DNA from: Anaerobacillus sp.
Lineage (GTDB): Bacteria > Bacillota > Bacilli > Bacillales_H > Anaerobacillaceae
Length of the DNA: 5,689 bases
Assembly (NCBI GenBank): GCA_007120055.1
Contig: SKOL01000574.1
Span: forward strand, 1 to 5,689
Reading direction: 5' to 3'
The notes beneath the pieces are model-generated. The model was not told the DNA's origin and ran no database searches. It was given only the letters and a program-made list of their open reading frames with translations. The position numbers were made by a program, and so were the translations under genes. Below, one piece after another: positions 1 through 5,689 of the stretch; within the stretch, counting starts at the first letter, position 1, and each line of letters opens with the position of its first letter.

Positions 1-1747
<1,747 letters not shown>

Positions 1748-1774
1748 ATTTCTTTCCCTCCTCTAGATTACCAA

Positions 1775-2560
1775 TTATGCTTCTTGCCCTACAGTTTCGT
1801 CTTCGATTCCTAACTCTTCTTTAATCCAGTCATAACCTTCAGCTTCAAGACGCTCAGCTAATTCAGGTCCACCCGATTTAACGATACGACCTTGCATCAT
1901 AACGTGAACAAAATCTGGCTTAATGTAGTTTAAAAGACGTTGGTAGTGTGTAATAATCAGGCAACCAAACTCCGAACCACGCATTGCGTTGACACCGTTT
2001 GACACGACTTTTAATGCGTCAATATCAAGACCTGAGTCAATTTCATCTAAGATCGCAATTTTTGGCTCTGTCATTAATAGTTGAAGAATTTCGTTACGCT
2101 TCTTTTCTCCACCAGAGAAACCTTCGTTTAAATAACGTTGTGAATACTGTTCATCCATTTCTAAAACCTTCATTTTTTCATCCATTTGACGGATAAACTT
2201 CATTAATGAAATTTCGTTACCTTCGCCACGCTTAGCGTTAATTGCTGAACGTAAGAAATCTGCCGTTGTAATTCCAGAAATTTCGCTTGGGTATTGCATT
2301 GCTAAAAATAGACCTTCACGAGCTCTTTCATCAACTTCCATATCTAATAAATCTTTTCCGTTAAATGATGCTTCACCACTCGTTACTTCGTATTTTGGAT
2401 GACCCATTAATGCAGATGCTAACGTCGACTTACCTGTTCCGTTAGGTCCCATGATCGCATGAATTTCGCCACCATTTATCTCAATGTTAAACCCTTTTAA
2501 AATTTCTTTCCCTTCAATTGCAACACGAAGGTCATTAACTGTTAAATTTGGTGCTGTCAT
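1775..2560 (-). CDS. sufC: Fe-S cluster assembly ATPase SufC
   Basis: This soluble ABC-type ATPase drives conformational change in the SufBCD scaffold. It has no membrane segments and is not a transporter. The protein is 261 residues. Seen: Walker A GPNGTGKST (38-46), Q-loop Gln89, signature FSGGEKKR (148-155), Walker B ending in LDEIDSGLD with catalytic Glu173, and H-loop His205. FSGGEKKRNE and the DEIDSGLDIDALK stretch are typical of SufC. The frame stays open upstream to 2626, adding 22 residues (MRMSVTHRVAVQ...). I reject that longer start: the ATG at 2560 has a GGAGGG site 7 nt upstream, begins MTAPNLTVNDLRV as SufC proteins do, and gives the usual family length. It is the first gene of the suf unit seen here, with a candidate promoter about 80-110 nt upstream. 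Confidence 0.97.
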   Translation of the reverse strand: MTAPNLTVNDLRVAIEGKEILKGFNIEINGGEIHAIMGPNGTGKSTLASALMGHPKYEVTSGEASFNGKDLLDMEVDERAREGLFLAMQYPSEISGITTADFLRSAINAKRGEGNEISLMKFIRQMDEKMKVLEMDEQYSQRYLNEGFSGGEKKRNEILQLLMTEPKIAILDEIDSGLDIDALKVVSNGVNAMRGSEFGCLIITHYQRLLNYIKPDFVHVMMQGRIVKSGGPELAERLEAEGYDWIKEELGIEDETVGQEA

Positions 2561-2567
2561 TATTTTT

Positions 2568-2573
2568 CCCTCC
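2568..2573 (-). promoter_or_regulatory. Ribosome binding site that fixes the sufC start
   Basis: GGAGGG on the minus strand lies 7 nt before the ATG at 2560. No comparable site precedes the upstream in-frame ATG codons at 2626 or 2620. This decides in favour of the 261-residue SufC. Confidence 0.85.
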
Positions 2574-2618
2574 ATTAAAACAATGTGTAATTGAACGGCT
2601 ACACGATGGGTAACCGAC

Positions 2619-2636
2619 ATTCTCAATCTATTCTCA
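2619..2636 (-). repeat. Direct repeat TGAGAAT x2 at the predicted suf transcription start (possible operator)
   Basis: The heptamer TGAGAAT occurs twice on the minus strand (2630-2636 and 2619-2625), 11 bp apart, about one helical turn. It overlaps the predicted start of suf transcription. Two half-sites on one DNA face at +1 would suit a repressor. The heptamer resembles one half (TGATAAT) of the Fur 7-1-7 box, but the inverted second half is missing. The regulator is unknown. Confidence 0.3.
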
Positions 2637-2641
2637 TTACA

Positions 2642-2670
2642 ATCTTATACTAAATAGAAAGTCACTTCAA
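2642..2670 (-). promoter_or_regulatory. Candidate sigma-A promoter of the suf operon
   Basis: On the minus strand, TTGAAG (2665-2670; 4 of 6 to TTGACA) is followed after 17 nt by TAAGAT (2642-2647; 4 of 6 to TATAAT). An overlapping TATAAG (2644-2649) would give a 15-nt spacer. Transcription would start near 2635, leaving a leader of about 75 nt before sufC. No better match was found between here and the sufC start. The match is moderate, so this is a proposal only. Confidence 0.45.
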
Positions 2671-2960
2671 GTCAGACGGCTCGATTTTTTGAACTTTTTA
2701 TACTTTTATGTATATAAAGTAACGAAAATAGTAAAATACTTGAAAAATTTAAAAATTTAAGCGATTTCACTTAATAGTTTGTGTATTGTTCAAAAAAAAA
2801 TGTACTAGACTTGTGAATAAATTATTTATAACAGTGAAGAAGCTTTTATATTCTCAATTAGCTCCCTCCAACTAATAATCAATTATCAAGGATTAATTGA
2901 GAAAAGTCTACCCCTTTTGCTCAATTTTTCTAAAAAAATATGTAGTTGAAAAGGAGTCTC
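2671..2960. other. AT-rich gene-free spacer upstream of suf
   Basis: I find no credible coding frame on either strand here. The DNA is strongly AT-rich, with A/T runs such as AAATTTAAAAATTT near 2746-2759, which may serve as upstream promoter DNA or a bend. The only ordered structure is the inverted repeat at 2851-2903, listed separately. No terminator for a plus-strand gene was seen. Confidence 0.6.
2851..2903. repeat. Perfect 10-bp inverted repeat with a 33-nt loop
   Basis: TTCTCAATTA (2851-2860) and TAATTGAGAA (2894-2903) are exact reverse complements. On the minus strand, the loop end next to the stem carries GGAGGGAG, a strong Shine-Dalgarno-like sequence, but no start codon at useful spacing opens more than a few codons. 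There is no T-run, so this is not a standard terminator. It may be a remnant of a regulatory leader or an element end; function unknown. Confidence 0.5.
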
Positions 2961-3145
2961 AATTGGGGTTAGACTGGGGTTTGGGGTTAGTTAGTTGGTT
3001 GGTTAGTTGGAAAACAGAAGGTTGGAAAGTTGGAAAATCTAACAATGTTTTTACATACTAGGCGGTACGAGTATATTGTCACGGTTGTTTGTATGAAAGT
3101 TGGTTGGTTGGCTTGAAAGTCGAATGTTGGAAAGTTGGAAGGGGA
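2961..3145. repeat. Low-complexity G-rich repeat tract (GTTGG / TTGGAAAGTTGGAA)
   Basis: The plus strand begins with three GGGG runs (2965-2968, 2976-2979, 2983-2986), followed by GTTAGTTGGTTGG-type repeats. A compound unit occurs twice: GTTGG/GTTAG repeats then TTGGAAAGTTGGAA, first at about 2995-3035 and again at 3099-3140, the two 14-mers (3022-3035 and 3127-3140) being identical. TTGTTTGTATG also occurs twice (about 3085-3095 and 3155-3165). The open minus-strand frame across it encodes only repetitive SNFPTF/NQPT peptides, a product of the repeat and not a likely protein. The tract lies between the terminator of the small gene and the suf promoter, where little else is constrained. The GGGG runs with later GG pairs could form a quadruplex, untested. 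Confidence 0.75.
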
Positions 3146-3168
3146 GCTTGGCTTTTGTTTGTATGCAA

Positions 3169-3202
3169 AAAAGTGTGGGAGACTAGTGTCCCACACACTT
3201 TT
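3169..3202 (-). terminator. Intrinsic terminator of the small gene, probably bidirectional
   Basis: GTGTGGGA (3173-3180) pairs perfectly with TCCCACAC (3189-3196) around the 8-nt loop GACTAGTG. Outside, AAAAGT pairs with ACTTTT past a 2-nt bulge. Read on the minus strand, the stem is followed by TTTTTTG, and it begins 9 nt after the stop codon of the small gene. Read on the plus strand, it ends in TTTT, so weaker action in that direction is possible. Confidence 0.85.
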
Positions 3203-3211
3203 AAACTTTAT

Positions 3212-3367
3212 TTAAGGTCTATTTGCTTTCGTAAAAAAATCAGAAACGACTTGTAAACTTTTTCGATGATCTCGCTCTCTTTCTCGTTCAACTTTCATTC
3301 TGTTTTCGAGTTTGCGATTGTACTCTGCGTACCCCATTCCATGTGTTTGTTGCATTGCCTTTTCCAT
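3212..3367 (-). CDS. Small charged protein of unknown function (51 residues)
   Basis: I do not recognise this protein. Read from the ATG at 3367 it is 51 residues, rich in Lys, Arg and Glu (residues 18-36 are nearly all charged or polar), probably one long helix or coiled coil ending in SDFFTKANRP. There is no signal peptide, membrane segment or cysteine. Support for a gene is mostly contextual: a good promoter about 70-95 nt upstream and a strong terminator 9 nt after the stop. The start is uncertain. GGAG lies only 2 nt before this ATG, while an AAAGGA at 3411-3416 has no ATG, GTG or TTG at proper spacing; it would suit an ATT at 3403, giving 63 residues. A second ATG lies four codons in. 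An overlapping frame upstream (3295-3432) could be its missing N-terminus if a one-base shift has occurred; see findings. The opposite-strand frame at 3266-3556 has no ribosome binding site and looks like its shadow. Confidence 0.6.
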   Translation of the reverse strand: MEKAMQQTHGMGYAEYNRKLENRMKVERERERDHRKSLQVVSDFFTKANRP

Positions 3368-3434
3368 TTCTCCAGTATGATTGGTTTCAATCTGGTGGAT
3401 AATAAATCAATCCTTTCGGTTTTTGAATTCATTT

Positions 3435-3463
3435 ATTATCTTAACACGGGGGCTTTATTGCAA
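3435..3463 (-). promoter_or_regulatory. Sigma-A-type promoter before the small gene
   Basis: On the minus strand, TTGCAA (3458-3463; 4 of 6) and GATAAT (3435-3440; 5 of 6) are separated by exactly 17 nt. Transcription would begin near 3428, about 60 nt ahead of the ATG at 3367. Together with the terminator at 3169-3202 this gives a short transcript of about 250 nt. Confidence 0.55.
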
Positions 3464-3580
3464 CAAAGCGGCTCTATAGTTAAATTATCTGACATTTCAT
3501 ACTCACTATTAGTCACACTATCTCACCACGTTATGCTCTACATTTCCTCGATATAACGCTAATATCCTCTGCGTCCTTCA

Positions 3581-4831
3581 TTATCTAGCTACCTTAACTG
3601 CATTAGACTGCTGTTTTTTTGCTTTTAATTTCATGAAGCGTGAATAAACGACATAAACAATGAAAGCTAAAAACGATGACAGCACCGCTACTACTTTTAA
3701 CCACAAAGGCAGTAATGCTTCTTTTTCAAACGCATAGTCTTCAACAGTTACCATATCAACAACGTCTATTTCATGATGATTGTACTTAACGGTTATTTCC
3801 CCTAATTTTGTCCCGCTTTTTAATCCGTGCTCATAGAGTTCTTCTTTAAATTCTTCTGTTTTTTGCATCGTTTGTTTAAAACTTACCTGGTACGGACTAT
3901 CAATGTCTTTCCTTTTAGTTAGTTGTACTGTCTTTTCTGGTAACAGAGTGATCTCCTGATCTAAAAAGATCAACGTTTCTGTCGTATTCGTTTCATCAAT
4001 CACAACATCATTTTCGATCTTTGAAATAGCTAAATCAGATACTGTTTTTATATCGTTATAAATATAGTGTGGGTTCGACCCGAACACAACGTTGATCACC
4101 CTTTTCCCATCAACTTCATCTATTTTCATCAACGTATGACCTGCAGGAGTTGTGAAACCCGTTTTTCCGGCAAGCGCATCTACATCATCAAATATTTGAC
4201 TTCGATTTATAATTGTTCTTGTTTGTCTTGACGTACTGACCTCAACGTCTTCCATTGACATCGCTTCTAGAACCTTTTCATTTTGTATCGCTACCATCCC
4301 GATTAACGCCATATCATAAGCAGTTGTTCGGTGAGTCGGATAATGCAAACCACTCGCTGTAATAAATGTCGAGTCATAGGCACCTAATTCATAAGCTCTT
4401 TCGGTCATCATTTTAGCGAAAGCTTCCTCAGATCCAGCAATCGTCTCAGCAATCGCCACAGCGACATCGTTAGCACTAACGACCATTAATGCCATTAACG
4501 CATCATCTCTTTTCATCGTTTCACCTACATCGAAAAATAAAGGTGAGCGACTTCTCGTTTCATGGATGGCGTTTTCCGAAAATGTAATCACATCATCCTC
4601 TTCTAGATGCTCCATTAATAGTAGCGCTGTTAACACTTTTGTGACACTCGCTGGATAAGCTTTTACATCGGCATTTTTCCCGAACAAAATTTCTCCAGTA
4701 TTCGCATCGATCGAAACAGCATATTCTCCGAATATATTAACATCTGCACTCACTTTAGGAACAAACAATAAAAAAACGAGTATCAATACAGACGCCATTT
4801 TCATGTTTAAAAAAAACATTTTATTAATCAT
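3581..4831 (-). CDS. D-alanyl-D-alanine carboxypeptidase, peptidase family S11 (DacA/DacF type), C-terminally membrane-anchored
   Basis: This penicillin-binding enzyme removes the terminal D-alanine from peptidoglycan pentapeptides on the outer face of the membrane. The 416-residue protein has a signal peptide (1-29, hydrophobic 12-24, likely cut after VSA), the catalytic domain (about 32-270) and a beta-rich PBP5_C-like domain (about 277-370; note GTKLGEITVKY at 340-350). All three active-site motifs are present: SVTK (Ser62, Lys65), SAN (119-121) and KTG (223-225), so it should be active. Unlike the usual DacA-type amphipathic tail, it ends in a real membrane segment (about 376-397) with a basic tail, KLKAKK. 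The ATG at 4831 has an AGGGG site 9 nt upstream. No terminator follows; transcripts may read into the small gene. It could be named dacA or dacF, but I cannot tell the paralogue, so no symbol is given. Confidence 0.93.
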   Translation of the reverse strand: MINKMFFLNMKMASVLILVFLLFVPKVSADVNIFGEYAVSIDANTGEILFGKNADVKAYPASVTKVLTALLLMEHLEEDDVITFSENAIHETRSRSPLFFDVGETMKRDDALMALMVVSANDVAVAIAETIAGSEEAFAKMMTERAYELGAYDSTFITASGLHYPTHRTTAYDMALIGMVAIQNEKVLEAMSMEDVEVSTSRQTRTIINRSQIFDDVDALAGKTGFTTPAGHTLMKIDEVDGKRVINVVFGSNPHYIYNDIKTVSDLAISKIENDVVIDETNTTETLIFLDQEITLLPEKTVQLTKRKDIDSPYQVSFKQTMQKTEEFKEELYEHGLKSGTKLGEITVKYNHHEIDVVDMVTVEDYAFEKEALLPLWLKVVAVLSSFLAFIVYVVYSRFMKLKAKKQQSNAVKVAR

Positions 4832-4857
4832 ATTTAAAATCCCCTATTATTCCTTTT

Positions 4858-4925
4858 TAATGAATTTGATAATCCTTGTTTAGTGTAACTAGGATGATAG
4901 CTTGTTGGTATTATGAAATTCGCAC
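4858..4925. repeat. Degenerate palindromic element in the carboxypeptidase leader (relative of the 5554-5666 element)
   Basis: The left arm TGAATTTGATAAT (4861-4873) and right arm ATTATGAAATTC (4910-4921) are inverted copies with one mismatch across the 12-bp core. The arms match the ends of the element at 5554-5666: the right side reads GGTATTATGAAATTC here and GGTAATTATGAAATTC there, and the left sides share TTTAATGAATTT. The interior is shorter and unrelated. It lies about 30 nt before the carboxypeptidase start, inside its predicted 5' leader. Confidence 0.6.
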
Positions 4926-4952
4926 CCTTGACAAAGAAATTAGATTATACCA

Positions 4953-4981
4953 ATTATACGTGAGGATTTATACCGTTTCTA
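4953..4981 (-). promoter_or_regulatory. Candidate promoter of the carboxypeptidase gene
   Basis: On the minus strand, TAGAAA (4976-4981; 4 of 6) and a perfect TATAAT (4953-4958) are 17 nt apart. A second TATAAT follows at 4944-4949 but lacks a good -35. Transcription would start near 4946, leaving a leader of about 115 nt that contains the palindromic element at 4858-4925. Confidence 0.5.
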
Positions 4982-5102
4982 GTGACTAATGTTCATTTCC
5001 AAAAAACAACAATGAGCGCTTTTGAAGACAGATTGATAGGAGGGACTGTCTTTCATATCGGTGCGTATATAACTGGGGGAGCGAGCCTATTTGTCGTTCA
5101 AC

Positions 5103-5138
5103 AAAAAATGAGTGAGAATAGACCCATCCCCACTCATT
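5103..5138 (-). terminator. Intrinsic terminator of the yurZ-like gene
   Basis: AATGAGTG pairs with CACTCATT (5131-5138 with 5107-5114, minus-strand sense). Allowing G-U pairs, the stem extends to 14 bp with the 4-nt loop GGTC. It is followed by a T-run (TTTTTTG including the stem end). It starts 8 nt after the yurZ-like stop, so this gene is a transcription unit separate from the carboxypeptidase. Confidence 0.9.
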
Positions 5139-5146
5139 GTATTTAA

Positions 5147-5512
5147 TTAATTCATTTTTTGATTAAACTCTTCCATGCAGTCTTGAACGAGGGTAACCGC
5201 TTGGCTCATTGCTGCTCCACCACCGAAGGCTCCTGTTACACCAATCGCTTCTAATATCTCCTCTTCAGAACAGCCATGGTCAATGCAGCCTTTCGTATGA
5301 TAAATAATACAATACTCATCTTGACTATAAATGCTAATACCAAGTGCGATGAGTTGCTTTTCTTTTTGGCTTAACTTCCCTTCTGCAAAACAAGCTTCTG
5401 CAAAAGCATTGTACTTACCGGCAATGTCTGGCATTTTTTCAGTAAAATGACCTAAGCCGAGTTTATAATCGTGAAGTTCCATTTCATAAGTGTTCATATT
5501 CATTTCGTCCAT
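5147..5512 (-). CDS. yurZ: Carboxymuconolactone decarboxylase (CMD/AhpD)-family protein, YurZ-like
   Basis: A small all-helical cytoplasmic protein of the CMD/AhpD fold; its exact reaction is unknown. Numbered from the ATG at 5512 (121 residues), it has the [11 protein letters not shown] helix (50-60), then DEYCIIYH (65-72) and a glycine-rich [13 protein letters not shown] segment (95-107). AhpD-type peroxidase partners carry CxxCxxxH at the DEYC site; here the first cysteine is Asp65, leaving Cys68 and His72, so a classical dithiol relay is unlikely there. Cys76 and Cys81 lie close by. The frame also opens at a GTG (5521), but the AAGGGG site (5524-5529) is only 2 nt from that GTG and 11 nt from the ATG, so I prefer the ATG. 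B. subtilis YurZ is of similar length and, from memory, encoded next to sufC; that supports the symbol. Here two other genes lie between it and suf. Confidence 0.85.
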   Translation of the reverse strand: MDEMNMNTYEMELHDYKLGLGHFTEKMPDIAGKYNAFAEACFAEGKLSQKEKQLIALGISIYSQDEYCIIYHTKGCIDHGCSEEEILEAIGVTGAFGGGAAMSQAVTLVQDCMEEFNQKMN

Positions 5513-5553
5513 TTGGCACACTACCCCTTTTTAGTTTTTTAAACAAGGTTTAA

Positions 5554-5666
5554 TGAATTTCATAATTCATTATTTCCGCCACTAAGATCAATATATAGTT
5601 GCGTCAAAACCATTCGCAAACTATATATTGCGTGATGTGGCTCATTTTTGGTAATTATGAAATTCA
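5554..5666. repeat. 113-bp nested palindromic element (MITE-like) upstream of the yurZ-like gene
   Basis: Three pairs of inverted segments share one centre near 5610. Outer arms TGAATTTCATAATT (5554-5567) and AATTATGAAATTCA (5653-5666) are a perfect 14 bp. GCCAC (5578-5582) pairs with GTGGC (5637-5641). CAATATATAGTTGCG (5589-5603) pairs with CGCAAACTATATATTG (5615-5630) with one extra A, around an 11-nt loop. Directly repeated AGGTT (5546-5550 and 5670-5674) lies three bases outside each arm, like a target-site duplication. No coding frame fits inside. It ends about 40 nt before the yurZ-like start, so it must lie in or near that gene's promoter or leader. It may be a small non-autonomous transposon relic or a structured regulatory element. 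Confidence 0.7.
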
Positions 5667-5689
5667 CTCAGGTTAGTATGGTTTTTGAT

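Noticed and set aside
1999..2196. Plus-strand open frame of 65 codons
   Set aside because: It lies wholly antisense inside sufC, has no ribosome binding site and no recognisable content.
2561..2626. Longer sufC start adding 22 residues
   Set aside because: The internal ATG at 2560 has a GGAGGG site 7 nt upstream and gives the normal SufC N-terminus and length.
2619..2640. Fur box at the sufC promoter
   Set aside because: Only the TGAxAAT half matches; the inverted second half of the 7-1-7 motif is absent, so it is reported only as an unexplained direct repeat.
2701..2721. Imperfect palindrome TACTTT...AAAGTA
   Set aside because: Six-bp arms in very AT-rich DNA, with no T-run or neighbouring feature, are expected by chance.
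2987..3196. Minus-strand open frame of 69 codons with SNFPTF and NQPT repeats
   Set aside because: It is the translation of the low-complexity DNA repeat and overlaps the terminator; no ribosome binding site.
3266..3556. Plus-strand open frame of 96 codons, Phe/Leu/Ser-rich
   Set aside because: No Shine-Dalgarno before its ATG; it is antisense to the small gene, its promoter and leader, and its hydrophobic content is what the reverse of Lys/Glu-rich codons gives.
5012..5146. Plus-strand frame of 44 codons (MSAFEDRLIGGTVF...), with a TTGACA at 4928-4933 upstream
   Set aside because: No ribosome binding site, only a poor -10 (AATTAT, 18 nt) after the TTGACA, and its last third is the terminator hairpin of the yurZ-like gene. 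An AGGAGGG at about 5038-5044 has no start codon in range.

Overview
The window looks like a piece of a low-GC Bacillota chromosome, most likely a Bacillaceae member. The support is: AT-rich intergenic DNA, strong GGAGGG-type ribosome binding sites, a Bacillus-style suf order (sufC-sufD-sufS on one strand), and a YurZ-like carboxymuconolactone-decarboxylase-family gene beside suf, which I recall as the arrangement in Bacillus subtilis. The low-complexity GTTGG/GTTGGAAA tract resembles intergenic repeats I associate with alkaliphilic bacilli; that is memory and inference, so genus level is not claimed.

Every supported gene lies on the minus strand, so transcription runs from high to low coordinates. 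In that order: (1) 5689-5522, a 113-bp multi-part palindrome in front of a yurZ-like gene; (2) yurZ-like gene 5147-5512 with its own intrinsic terminator (5103-5138); (3) 4832-5102, a leader and promoter region holding a shorter, degenerate relative of the palindrome; (4) a D,D-carboxypeptidase of peptidase family S11 (3581-4831) with a signal peptide and an unusual C-terminal membrane anchor; (5) a small unrecognised charged protein gene (3212-3367) with a well-formed sigma-A-like promoter and a good terminator; (6) about 600 bp without a gene (2561-3168), containing a G-rich low-complexity repeat tract, an isolated inverted repeat and the suf promoter; (7) sufC, sufD and the 5' part of sufS, which runs off the left edge.

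The suf genes form one transcription unit: SufC (ATPase) and SufD are parts of the SufBCD Fe-S cluster scaffold, and SufS is the cysteine desulfurase that supplies sulfur. Spacing is tight (27 nt between sufC and sufD; sufD stop and sufS start overlap as TAATG). sufU and sufB would be expected beyond position 1. The carboxypeptidase acts on peptidoglycan outside the membrane and is functionally separate, as is the CMD-family protein.

Nothing here is clearly a new biological system. The most interesting items are the paired palindromic elements in front of two unrelated genes, and the small gene with its own promoter and terminator whose reading frame may be split by a one-base shift.
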